Of a stretch of DNA of 49,901 bases, positions 31,809 to 41,000 are shown piece after piece. The number at the start of each line of letters is the position of its first letter. Position 1 is the stretch's first letter. A program made the translations under genes and the position numbers. Source of the DNA: Actinomycetota bacterium (GTDB taxonomy: Bacteria > Actinomycetota > Acidimicrobiia > Acidimicrobiales > Ilumatobacteraceae); NCBI GenBank assembly GCA_963169665.1, contig CAUJET010000219.1:1-49901 (forward strand). The letters are read 5' to 3'. A model generated the notes under the pieces. It was not told the origin of the DNA and searched no databases. It was given only the letters and a program-made list of their open reading frames with translations.

Positions 31809-33202
31809 AGCAGCACCAGTCCGCCGTCGACCCACACGGTGAGCGGCAGGATGCCGTCGGCGCTGAGCTCGCCCATGACGACCACCGGCCGGCCGCCGCT
31901 GAGGGCGACGACCTCGGCGAGGCGCCAGAAGCCGGGCACGATCGGGATCGCGCCCGTGTGGTCGGCGAGGGTCCAGCGGCCGTTGCCCACCGGGAGCGGT
32001 GCGACCTGCACGACCACGGGGAAGCGCTCGAGCCACGGTTCGCGGGCCATGGCCCAGCCGGCGGCGCCGACGGCATCGGCCACGGTGTCGGCGATGGGCG
32101 CCGCCGCAGCGCGGCGCGGTTCGTCGTGCATGCGTCCCACGAGGGCTCGCAGCGGCGCGGCCCCGGGGTACCAGTGGACGTCGGCCTGGAACTCGGTGCC
32201 CACGTGGTGCTCGGTGGTGACCTCGTTGCCGAACGCGCCGAACGCGAGCAGCATCGCCCAGGTGGTGACCGTGCCGCCATCGGATCCCGGCCCCTGTGCG
32301 GCCAGCCAGGTGCGCTGCACGGTGATCTTGTCCTCGCGGACCCGGCTCTCACCGAGCACGTACCAGCGGGCGGTGGACGGCACACCGGCAAGCACGTCGT
32401 CCTTGTGGACGGTGAGCCCGGTGGCGGCGTGGACGCCGTCGGCGAGGTCGATCGACAGGGTGGACGTGCGCAGCGCCCCTTGGGCGAGGGCGTGGAGCAC
32501 CGCCATCTCCTCGAGCACGTCCTCGTGCCACCTGGCGTGCTGGCCGACCCGGGCGGCGACCCGCTTGACCCGGTTGGCGAGCCCGCCGCACTGGGCGTCG
32601 ACCAGTCGCGCGGCGAGGCGATCCCAGGTGTCGGCCTCGGCGAGGGCCGGTGCAGCGAGGCCGGTGCGGATGCGGTCGGCCAGCCATCGGTCGAGCTCGT
32701 GGAGGCCGGCGCGCATGCGCTCGGCACGATCGAGCTGACGCTGCTCGCGCTGTCGATCGGCCTCGCCGCTGCGGACACCCGTGCGAACGCCGGCGGCATC
32801 GTCGTCGACGGCGACCTCGTCGTCGCCTGCGCCCTGCACGTCGGGCACCACGTCGGCCGGCCGAGCGGTGGGGTGCCGGTCGCGGCGCTGCATCCACTGC
32901 TGGGCGAACGGCAGGCGCTTGGCCGGCGCCACGTGCTGCTGGGCGAGCATGAGCAGGAGGCCGAGGCAGTGCTTGCACGGCACCTTGCGGCTGGGGCACG
33001 TGCAGCGGAACGCCGGGCCACCCAGGTCGACCGCCACTTCGTAGGGCTCGGCGCTGGTGGCGATGTACTGCCCCCAGACCGCGTCGTCGTCGCAACCCGC
33101 AGCCGACCACGCGCCAGGATCGGACGCCGTGGTCGCCGCCGCGGCCGCCGCGCGATCGGGCGCCAGCAGCAGCACCTGTTCGGGGGTCGGTCGGATGCTC
33201 AT
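31805..33202 (-). CDS. SWIM zinc-finger protein heading the MoxR/VWA operon
   Basis: A 465-aa protein. The SWIM zinc finger is at residues 67-78: C67-x-C69, six residues, then C76-x-H78 (FRCTCPSRKVPCKHC). This kind of finger binds DNA or protein. Downstream of the finger is an acidic Asp-rich stretch, then a large region without recognised motifs. ATG 33202 starts MSIRPTPEQVLLLAPD; the open frame continues upstream only as high-GC read-through. It is the first of five genes that overlap by 4 nt or lie within 28 nt. A -10-like TACGGT is 9 nt upstream on the minus strand. Confidence 0.88.
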   Translation of the reverse strand: MSIRPTPEQVLLLAPDRAAAAAATTASDPGAWSAAGCDDDAVWGQYIATSAEPYEVAVDLGGPAFRCTCPSRKVPCKHCLGLLLMLAQQHVAPAKRLPFAQQWMQRRDRHPTARPADVVPDVQGAGDDEVAVDDDAAGVRTGVRSGEADRQREQRQLDRAERMRAGLHELDRWLADRIRTGLAAPALAEADTWDRLAARLVDAQCGGLANRVKRVAARVGQHARWHEDVLEEMAVLHALAQGALRTSTLSIDLADGVHAATGLTVHKDDVLAGVPSTARWYVLGESRVREDKITVQRTWLAAQGPGSDGGTVTTWAMLLAFGAFGNEVTTEHHVGTEFQADVHWYPGAAPLRALVGRMHDEPRRAAAAPIADTVADAVGAAGWAMAREPWLERFPVVVQVAPLPVGNGRWTLADHTGAIPIVPGFWRLAEVVALSGGRPVVVMGELSADGILPLTVWVDGGLVLL

Positions 33203-33299
33203 GACGCCGTCACCGTACCGCCGGGGTGTGCGCCCACTCCCCCGCCATCGGGACCGATCCGCTGCCTCGGACGCTCGCTGCCGGTCGGGGCAGGTCTGG

Positions 33300-33587
33300 T
33301 CAGGTGAGCGCGATGCTCGAGGCGACCTCGTGTTGTTCGACGTGGGCGCCGAGGACGAGGTCCTGCTGGTCGTCGCTCGGCCCCGACCCACGGAACGCCT
33401 CGACTGCGGCGATCGACGCCCACTGCTCGAACACGTTGATCCGGCCCGAGTCGATCGGATCGGCCGAGAGATGGAAGTCGATGCACCCCGGCGCAGCGCG
33501 TGCGGCGACCACGACCTCGATGCAGCCCTCCAGGTACGACGCTCGCGCTGCCGGTTCGACCTGGATCCATCCGGACACGATGATCAT
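33300..33587 (-). CDS. Antibiotic-biosynthesis-monooxygenase (ABM) domain protein
   Basis: A 95-aa dimeric alpha/beta-barrel-type protein related to YgiN and heme or quinol monooxygenases. It begins MIIVSGWIQVEPAARASYLE. Conserved features are the central GCIDFHLSAD and the FEQWAS strand, with the helix VEAFRGSG after it. The substrate is unknown. ATG 33587 lies 6 nt after a TACTCT -10 box (33594-33599), a leaderless arrangement. It ends 97 nt before the SWIM gene in the same direction, so it could be read into that operon. It diverges from the EcsC-like gene. Confidence 0.88.
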   Translation of the reverse strand: MIIVSGWIQVEPAARASYLEGCIEVVVAARAAPGCIDFHLSADPIDSGRINVFEQWASIAAVEAFRGSGPSDDQQDLVLGAHVEQHEVASSIALT

Positions 33588-33593
33588 CCGCGC

Positions 33594-33599
33594 AGAGTA
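33594..33599 (-). promoter_or_regulatory. -10 box for the ABM gene
   Basis: The minus strand reads TACTCT, 6 nt, then ATG (33587). Confidence 0.5.
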
Positions 33600-33650
33600 C
33601 CGAGCCACGACGAGCTCCGGTCGCGCCCACGCGATCGACGCTCCAGCGGC

Positions 33651-33656
33651 TACAAC
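33651..33656 (+). promoter_or_regulatory. -10-like box for the EcsC-like gene
   Basis: TACAAC is followed by 6 nt and the ATG at 33663. The last base departs from TANNNT, so this is a weaker member of the leaderless set. Confidence 0.35.
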
Positions 33657-33662
33657 AGATGC

Positions 33663-34424
33663 ATGACGCGCACGATCGGCGGCAGCGCCCGTGAGGCGAG
33701 GGACTCGGCGACGAGGTGGCTCACGGAGCGAGCGGCGGCTCTCGACGCCAACGCGGTCGGCGACGCGCTCATGGCCGGCATCGACAAGGCCACCGAGGCC
33801 CGCTGGGAGGCCGCCGTCGAGCGGGCCGCGATGCTGCCCGGATCTGTCCGTCCCCAGAAGGTGAAGGCGCTCACCGACATGTTCGCCCGCGAGCTGGCAA
33901 CGGTGGGCGCCGCCACCGGTGCCGCCGCAGCGGCGCCGGCGGTCGGCACGGGCGCGTCGCTGTTCGCCGCAGCGGCCGAGCTCGGCTGGTTCACCGCACG
34001 CTCCGGCGACCTGATCCTCACGATGGCGGCTCTGCACGGCCGGAAGGCCCCGACGCTCGACGAACGCCGGGCCTGGGTGCTCGCCGTGCTGATCTTCGGC
34101 AGCAGCGCACGCGAGGGGTTCACCTCGGCGGCCAAGCAGCTCGGGCTCGAACTCGAGCAACCCAACTCACGCGTCCCGCTGGCGACGTTGCGAGCGATCA
34201 ACGGGCTCTTCGGCAACAAGCTGCTCCGCCGCTACGGCACCAAGCGCGGCGCGATCGCGCTCGGCACCGCGTTGCCACTCGGGGTCGGGGCCGTCATCGG
34301 CGGCACCGCGAACTACAGCGCGGTCAAGATGCTCGCCCGCAATGCCGACCGGTTCTTCGCCAAGCTCCCGTACTCCACCATCGAGACCACTGCGATCGAG
34401 ACCAGCGCCCGCGACGGGCGTTGA
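33663..34424 (+). CDS. EcsC-family protein
   Basis: A 253-aa protein similar to the EcsC family, whose founding member is part of an ABC transporter locus in Bacillus; the biochemical role is unknown. It has an Ala-rich helical segment VGAATGAAAAAPAVGTGASL, a second helix around WVLAVLIFGSS, and a C-terminal Gly-rich hydrophobic patch (ALPLGVGAVIGGTANYSAVK) that may associate with the membrane. ATG 33663 is the start after a -10-like TACAAC. No ABC transporter gene is adjacent, so it is an orphan member. Confidence 0.75.
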   Translation: MTRTIGGSAREARDSATRWLTERAAALDANAVGDALMAGIDKATEARWEAAVERAAMLPGSVRPQKVKALTDMFARELATVGAATGAAAAAPAVGTGASLFAAAAELGWFTARSGDLILTMAALHGRKAPTLDERRAWVLAVLIFGSSAREGFTSAAKQLGLELEQPNSRVPLATLRAINGLFGNKLLRRYGTKRGAIALGTALPLGVGAVIGGTANYSAVKMLARNADRFFAKLPYSTIETTAIETSARDGR

Positions 34425-34514
34425 CCACCCGCTGACCACCGGCTCGTCGCGGCGCCACGTATTCCCCCTCGCCGGGTGACATGCGACCCCGCTCACCGCC
34501 CGCGCGGGGAGGGC

Positions 34515-34520
34515 TACCCT
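34515..34520 (+). promoter_or_regulatory. -10 box for the cbs gene
   Basis: TACCCT is followed by 6 nt and the ATG at 34527, again a leaderless arrangement. Confidence 0.5.
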
Positions 34521-34526
34521 CGACCC

Positions 34527-35948
34527 ATGGCATGGGGTGACGACGCAACCGACTCCCGACTCCACGGCACGCAGATCGCCGAGAGCGTGATCGACCTGAT
34601 CGGCAACACACCGCTGGTGCGGTTGAAGCGGATCAGCGAGATCCACGGCATCCGTTCGGTGCTGGCGATGAAGATGGAGACCACCAACCCGGGCGGCTCG
34701 GCCAAGGACCGGCCGGCGCTCGAGATGATCCTCGCCGCCGAACGCGACGGGCTCCTGCAACCGGGCGGCACCATCGTCGAACCGACGAGCGGCAACACCG
34801 GTGTGGGCCTCGCCATCGTCGCTGCCCAGCGCGGCTACAAGTGCGTGTTCGTGATGACCGACAAGGTCGCGCCCGAGAAGGTGCAGTTCCTCCGGGCCTA
34901 CGGCGCCGAGGTGGTCGTGTGCCCGGTCGCGGTGCCGCCCGACGATCCGCAGAGCTACTACAAGGTGGCCGAGCGGCTCACCCACGAGCTCCAGGCGTTC
35001 CGTCCCAACCAATACGCGAATCCGAACAACCCGGCGGCGCACTACGCGTCGACCGGTCCGGAGATCTGGCGCCAGACCGGCGGTCGCATCACCCATTTCG
35101 TCGCCGGCGCAGGCACGTGCGGCACCATCACCGGCACGGCGCGCTACCTCAAGGAGCAGAATCCGAACGTGCAGGTGATCGCAGCCGATCCCGACGCGTC
35201 GGTGTTCTCCGGCGGCAGCGGTCGGCCGTATCTGGTCGAAGGCGTCGGCGAGGACTTCTTCCCGGCGGCCTGGACACCCGACCTGTACGACGGCGTCATC
35301 CCCATCACCGACGAGCGCAGCTTCCTCACGGCGCGTCAGGTGAGCAAGGAGGAGGGCATCCTCATCGGCGGCTCCGGTGGCATGGCCGTCGCTGCGGCGA
35401 TCGACGTGGCCAAGCAGGCCGGACCGGACGACATCATCGTGGTGCTCAACCCCGACTCGGGTCGCGGCTACCTGTCGAAGGTGTTCAACGACGACTGGAT
35501 GGCGAACTTCGGCTTCCTCCGCGAGTGCGACGAGTGCGTCGCAGCGGTGCTCGACGCACGTGGCTCCACGCCGGCGCTGTTGTACGTGAACCCGTCCCAC
35601 ACGGTGCGCGAGGCGATCGAGGTCATGCGCGCCAACGGCATCAGCCAGTTGCCCGTGTGCAAGAACACGCCGCCGTTCGCAGCTGCCGAGGTGGCCGGCT
35701 CGGTCGACGAGCTCGAACTGATGGAGGCCGTCTACCGCGATCCATCGGTGATGGGCATGCCGGTCGAGCACGTGATGGGCGCCAAGCTGCCGACGATCGG
35801 CGTGGGTCAGAAGATGTCGCTCGCTGTCGACATGCTCGACAGCTCGCCGGCGCTGCTGGTGCTCTCGGGCGGACGGCCGTTGAGCGTGCTCACACGCACC
35901 GACCTCCTCTCGTACTTCGAAGTGATCGCAGGAGCAGAACATGGGTGA
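34527..35948 (+). CDS. cbs: Cystathionine beta-synthase
   Basis: A 473-aa PLP enzyme that joins homocysteine and serine to cystathionine, or acts as a cysteine-synthase-type enzyme. The PLP lysine is K60 in NPGGSAKDRP. The substrate loop is EPTSGNTGVGLAI and the phosphate-binding loop is GAGTCGTITGTARYL. After about residue 340 come two CBS domains (YVNPSHTVREAIEVMRANGI and LPTIGVGQKMSLAVDML), which usually bind adenosyl ligands and regulate activity. ATG 34527 lies 6 nt after the TACCCT box. The stop overlaps the next gene by 8 nt. The pair makes the reverse transsulfuration route from homocysteine to cysteine. Confidence 0.93.
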   Translation: MAWGDDATDSRLHGTQIAESVIDLIGNTPLVRLKRISEIHGIRSVLAMKMETTNPGGSAKDRPALEMILAAERDGLLQPGGTIVEPTSGNTGVGLAIVAAQRGYKCVFVMTDKVAPEKVQFLRAYGAEVVVCPVAVPPDDPQSYYKVAERLTHELQAFRPNQYANPNNPAAHYASTGPEIWRQTGGRITHFVAGAGTCGTITGTARYLKEQNPNVQVIAADPDASVFSGGSGRPYLVEGVGEDFFPAAWTPDLYDGVIPITDERSFLTARQVSKEEGILIGGSGGMAVAAAIDVAKQAGPDDIIVVLNPDSGRGYLSKVFNDDWMANFGFLRECDECVAAVLDARGSTPALLYVNPSHTVREAIEVMRANGISQLPVCKNTPPFAAAEVAGSVDELELMEAVYRDPSVMGMPVEHVMGAKLPTIGVGQKMSLAVDMLDSSPALLVLSGGRPLSVLTRTDLLSYFEVIAGAEHG

Positions 35949-37101
35949 GGAAGCGCAGCAGCAGGGGTGGGGGTTCGAGACCCGCGCCGTCCACGTGGGC
36001 CAGGCGCCCGACGCCGCGTCGGGCGCAGTGGTCACGCCGATCACGCTGTCCACCACGTTCGCCCAGGACGGCGTGGGCAACCACAAGGGCTTCGAGTACT
36101 CGCGCAGCGGCAACCCCACGCGTGCCGCGCTCGAGTCGTGTGTCGCATCGTTGGAGGGCGCGCGGCACGGCATGGCCTTCGCGTCGGGACTCGCGGCCGA
36201 GGACAACGTGCTCCGGTTGTTGTCGCCCGGCGATCGGGTGCTGCTCGGCAACGACGCCTATGGCGGCACGTTCCGGCTGATCTCGAAGGTGTGGACGCCG
36301 CTCGGCGTCACCTGGTCCGCGGTCGACCTCACCGACGTCGATGCGCTGGTTGCGAACTGGCCGGCCGACACCCGCATGGTGTGGCTCGAGACGCCGACCA
36401 ACCCATTGCTCACCTGCGTCGACATCGAGGCCGTCGCCGCGGTCGCACACGCACACGGCGCGATCGTCGTGGTCGACAACACGTTCGCGACACCGTTCCT
36501 CCAGACGCCGCTCGCGCTCGGCGCCGACGTCGTCGTGCACTCGGCGACGAAGTACCTCGGAGGCCACAGCGATGTGGTGGGCGGCTTCCTCGCGCTGAAC
36601 GACGACGAACTCGCCGACCGCATCCGCTTCACGCAGAACGCGGCGGGCGCCGTGCCCGCACCGTTCGACTGCTACCTCGTGCTGCGCGGCGTGAAGACGC
36701 TCGGCGTGCGCATGGAACGCCACTGCTCGAACGCGCGAGCCGTCGTCGACATGCTCGTCGGGCATTCGGCCGTCGAGCGCGTCCTGTACCCGCAGCTGCC
36801 CGACCACCCGGGCCACGCCGCAGCCGCGAAGCAGATGCGCGACTTCGGTGGCATGGTGAGCTTCACGCTGAAGGGCGGCCTCGATGCTGCGCTCGAGGTG
36901 GTGCGGCACACGCAGGTGTTCACGCTGGCCGAGTCGCTCGGCGCGGTGGAGAGCCTGATCGAGCACCCGGGCCAGATGACGCATGCGTCCGCTGCGGGAT
37001 CACCGCTGCAGGTGCCCGACTCGCTGGTGCGCCTGAGCGTCGGGATCGAATCCGCCGCCGACCTGGTCGCCGACCTCGAACAGGCCCTCGACCACATCTG
37101 A
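35941..37101 (+). CDS. Cystathionine gamma-synthase/gamma-lyase
   Basis: A 386-aa PLP enzyme of the Cys/Met metabolism family. The PLP lysine is K204 in HSATKYLGGH. Other family motifs are YSRSGNPTRAALE, WLETPTNPLL and the C-terminal RLSVGIES. It overlaps the cbs stop by 8 nt and has the Shine-Dalgarno sequence CAGGAG just upstream. Next to cbs it most likely acts as the gamma-lyase that releases cysteine from cystathionine. Sequence alone does not separate lyase (metC/cth-like) from gamma-synthase (metB). Confidence 0.92.
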   Translation: MGEEAQQQGWGFETRAVHVGQAPDAASGAVVTPITLSTTFAQDGVGNHKGFEYSRSGNPTRAALESCVASLEGARHGMAFASGLAAEDNVLRLLSPGDRVLLGNDAYGGTFRLISKVWTPLGVTWSAVDLTDVDALVANWPADTRMVWLETPTNPLLTCVDIEAVAAVAHAHGAIVVVDNTFATPFLQTPLALGADVVVHSATKYLGGHSDVVGGFLALNDDELADRIRFTQNAAGAVPAPFDCYLVLRGVKTLGVRMERHCSNARAVVDMLVGHSAVERVLYPQLPDHPGHAAAAKQMRDFGGMVSFTLKGGLDAALEVVRHTQVFTLAESLGAVESLIEHPGQMTHASAAGSPLQVPDSLVRLSVGIESAADLVADLEQALDHI

Positions 37102-37118
37102 CGTCGACCCGCCACAAC

Positions 37119-37223
37119 GCGATGAGAGATGAGCGCCCCTGCCGCCCCGATCTCTCATCGCGGTCGCCGGCTGCGACGGTGTGATGAGCGATGAGCGGCG
37201 CAGCGGCACTCATCGCTCATCGC
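37119..37223. repeat. Paired-hairpin intergenic repeat, copy B (105 bp)
   Basis: Hairpins at 37119-37161 and 37181-37223, with the 62-bp offset and GGTC-initial 19-bp spacer of copies A and C. In the second hairpin both arms carry a compensatory change (GATGAGCGATGAG with CTCATCGCTCATC), which argues that the stem itself is selected. It lies between convergent genes. Confidence 0.9.
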
Positions 37224-37225
37224 AG

Positions 37226-38071
37226 TCAGGTCGTCACGAACTCGCGGAGGATCGCGTACGCCTTGTCGGCCTCGTCGCGAAACACGCCGTGACCGCTGTG
37301 GGCGAAGCGTTCGAACTGCATGTGCTCGGCCGGCAGGTGGGCGGCGATCTCCTCGCTGCCGACGATCGGGCACACCGGGTCGTGCTCGCCGCCGAGCACC
37401 AGCACGGGGCACTGCGCCTTCGCGAGATCCTCACGCAGGTCGAACGTCGGGTGCTCGTTGGTGTTCCAGTGGGCGAACAGGTCGTTGTTGCGCACCATCT
37501 CGACCGACTCGAACAGGTTGCCCGGCGTCTGGGTGTAGAGCGGCCCGCACACCCGCAGGTACGCCTCGCGGTTGGCCGGGTTCGGCTCCGACCAGAACGC
37601 GGCGGCGATGTCTCGGGCCTCTGCTCCTCCGAGCCGTTCGAACTGGTCGAGCACGGCGTCGAGGTTCCAGCGAGCGACGGTGGAGCTGAGCACCACCTTG
37701 CCCGGGTGCTCCGGGTGGCGACCGAGGTAGCGCTGGGCGACGAAGCCGCCGAAGGAGTTGCCGAGCACGATCGGCCGCTCGATCTCGAGCGCGTCGCACA
37801 GGCGCACCACGTCGTCGGCCCACGTGTCGAGGTTCCACTCGTCGGGGGTGCGCCGGTCGCTGCGGCCCTGCCCGCGGTGGTCGTACATCACCACCTGCGC
37901 GACGTCGCGCATGAGGTGCATGCCGAGTTTGTACGTCGCGTGGTCCATGCCCGGGCCGCCGTGGAGCAACAGCAGCGTCGGCCGCTGCACCATCTTCCCG
38001 TCGACCGGCACGAGCCCGAGCCCGTCGACGTCCACATAGATCCTGACCCCACCACCGATGTCGACGCGCAT
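37226..38071 (-). CDS. Alpha/beta-hydrolase, proline iminopeptidase-like
   Basis: A 281-aa hydrolase. The oxyanion motif HGGPGMDH is followed by the nucleophile elbow GNSFGG. A later aspartate lies in LGGEHDPVCP and the catalytic His in HSGHGVF, giving a full Ser-Asp-His triad. The HGGPG motif and length fit S33 peptidase/proline iminopeptidase relatives, but such proteins also include lactonases and esterases. ATG 38071 is preceded by GGAGCGAC, and the regulator stop (TAG) is 8 nt before it. The two genes are therefore co-transcribed. Confidence 0.88.
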   Translation of the reverse strand: MRVDIGGGVRIYVDVDGLGLVPVDGKMVQRPTLLLLHGGPGMDHATYKLGMHLMRDVAQVVMYDHRGQGRSDRRTPDEWNLDTWADDVVRLCDALEIERPIVLGNSFGGFVAQRYLGRHPEHPGKVVLSSTVARWNLDAVLDQFERLGGAEARDIAAAFWSEPNPANREAYLRVCGPLYTQTPGNLFESVEMVRNNDLFAHWNTNEHPTFDLREDLAKAQCPVLVLGGEHDPVCPIVGSEEIAAHLPAEHMQFERFAHSGHGVFRDEADKAYAILREFVTT

Positions 38072-38079
38072 GTCGCTCC

Positions 38080-41000
38080 CTACCTCTCGTTGTCGTTGTG
38101 TGTCCGGCGGATCGCTGCCGCCACCAGTTCTGCCCTGTTGCTCACACCCAGCTTCGCGAAGACGTGCAGCAGGTGCGTCTTCACCGTCGCGCGCCCCATC
38201 AACAACCGCTCGGCGATCTGCGGGTTGGTGAGACCGGCCGTCACCTGCTCGACCACCGCGAGCTCGGTCGGCGTCAGGCTCCCCCAACCGACCGTCGACC
38301 GCACGCGTTCCCCGCGCATCCGCCGAGCCAGATCGACCGTCTCCGGCAGGGTCAGCCCGGCACCCTCGTTCCAACCCTCGTCATCACCGGCGATCGCCGT
38401 GGCCTCAGCCACGTACCGGGCCCGGTGGGCGAACCGGTACACGTAGCCCATCGAGTCACGTCCGGCCTGAGCAGCAGCGAGCAGCCGCGCCCCATCGCGC
38501 ACGCGGCCGCCTGCGATCGCCATCGCCCCGATCCCCTCGAGCGAGTCGACCACGCTCGGCCACAGCCCGTACTCCGCCGCACGGGCCAACGACCGATGCG
38601 CCGACGCCAGCGCTTCATCCAGGTCGTCCGGCCACACGCACTCCGCGAGCACGAGGTCGACGATCGCGTCGATGTACGGAGCGTCCACGCCCGCACAACG
38701 GACGCGGAGCTCCAGCGCATGGATGCGTGCTGATGTCGGATCATCGAGCGCGAGGTCGACCTGAGGCAGGTAGGAGCGACCCCGAACCGCTGAGAACAAG
38801 TCCATCGTCGTCGCGGCCATACGGCGTCGCGCCTCGTCGAGATCACCATCGATCAGGCGCACGAGCGCGTCGGCGAGGAGTCGCGTCGTACGAAACGAGG
38901 CGGGCAGAGAGTCGACCGCGATCCGGAACGACGCCGAGCCATCGGTGGGCATCTCGGCGAAGAGGTGGTGCCATCCGGTCGAGAGCACGAGGGAACCGAG
39001 GCGGAACTGCAGCAGGCCGGCGTTACCGATCGGCGACACCGGCCCGATCGCATCCGCCGCACGACGCAAACGTTCTGCGGCGCTCGCGTACGCCCCCACC
39101 GTCATGTCGGAACCGCTCTGGATGAGCAAGAGCCGGGGGTGATCGAACCCGTCGATCAGCGATCTCGACTCCTCGACGCGCCCGACCAGCGACAGGTACA
39201 GGGCGACGAGCTGCGACGTGTTCCACGCCGTGTACCACTCACCGATCACTCCCGCCGCTGCCGTAGTCGACACCAACTTCGACAGGATCGGCTCGCGCGG
39301 ACCATCCGTCAGCAGATCGGACAGTCTCCGGAGTCCGTCGAGCCGCATCTCCGCGCGAGGCTCACCCAGGTCACGCGCGCGTTCCAACGCGTGCACCCTG
39401 AGCGCCTCGTATCGGTCGTCCAGATCGTTCGTCCGCGCGCCATGCAGCGCGACGTAGGCGTGCAACCACTCCGGCGTCGAGTCGTCGCCGGCGAGCAGCG
39501 CCGTCATGCCATGGCGATCCGACTCGTCCGACAACCGGAGGACGGTCCAGAACTCGCCGAGCCCGGCCACGATCCGGAGTGATGTCGGGCTCCCGCTCGG
39601 CAGCCAATCGAGCGCCGCCGTGCAATTGGCGTGGTCGCGCTCGATCGCAGAGAACGCGACGACACGCCGCTGCCACCAATCGGTGATCGACACCGCCGCC
39701 TGGACGGATCGGTCGTGCACGGCCAGCCAGTCCGCACACCAGCTCGCGTGTGCATCGCGGGCGCGAGCGGTCTCGCCTCGTTCCATCAGTCGTTGCAGTG
39801 CGTACGAACGCACCGTCTCGAGCAGGGCGTAGCGGTCGTGGACCTCGTCGACCTGGAGGAGGCTCTTGTCGGCCAGGCGCGCGACCACGTCCGCCACCTC
39901 GTACGGGTCGACATCACCGAACGCACCAGCCACCACCTCGGCCGCCTCGACGGTGAAGCCACCGACGAACACACCGAGCCGGGCGAACACGGTGCGTTCG
40001 GTCACGTCGAGCAGTTCCTCGCTCCACGCGATCGACGCCTGCAAGGTCTGCTGGCGAGGCAGTGCCGTACGCGGACCGCCCGACAACAGCCGGAACCGGT
40101 CGTCGAGCTGAGCAGCGATGCGCTCTGGCGGCATGGTTCGCACCCGCGCCGCCGCCAGTTCGATCGCCAACGGCACCCCGTCGAGACGGCAGCAGATCTG
40201 CGCCACCGCGGGCGCGTTGTCGTCGGTGACCGCGAAGCTACGCCGAGCGCGACGGGCGCGGTCGATGAACAACTGAACCGCCTCGAACTGGCCGAGTACG
40301 TCGAGCGCGATCGGCCCGCGCTCGGGCGCCGGAGCCGTCAGCGACGGCACCCTCCACACCACCTCACCCTGCACACCGAGCGGCTCGCGACTCGTCGTCA
40401 CGACACGCACCTGTGACGCCCGCGCCCCGATAGCGGCCACGACGTCGGCGACACCTGTCAGGAGATGCTCGGCATTGTCGAGTACGAGCAGCGAGGCCGG
40501 CCGAACCGAGAGCACGTCGAGCACCCGCTCGAGCGGTGACCGTGTCGATCCCTCGGTCACGCCCAGCAACGACGCGACGAGCCCGAGCACCGACTCGATG
40601 TCGCCGCACGGACCGAGCTCGACCCACGTGACCCCGCCGGCGAACCGATCGACGATGCGAGCGGCGAGCTCGCTGGCGAGCCGTGTCTTGCCGCATCCAC
40701 CGGAACCGGTGAGGGTGAGCACCCGCTCGTGCGCGAGCAGATCGGCCAACTCGTGCAACTCGCGCTCACGCCCCACGAGCGGCGTCATCTGCACCGGCAG
40801 GTTGTGCCGGAAGGTGTCGAGCGACGCCAACGGAGCGAACTCGGACTGCAACCCATCGGCCATCACCTGCCACACCTGCTCGGGCTGTTGCAGATCCTTC
40901 AACCGATGCCTGCCCAGATCGACCAGCGTCACCCTGTCGCCCAGGTGGTCGCGGACCAGATCGGCGGCCGTCTGCGACAGCAACACCTGGCCACCCCACC

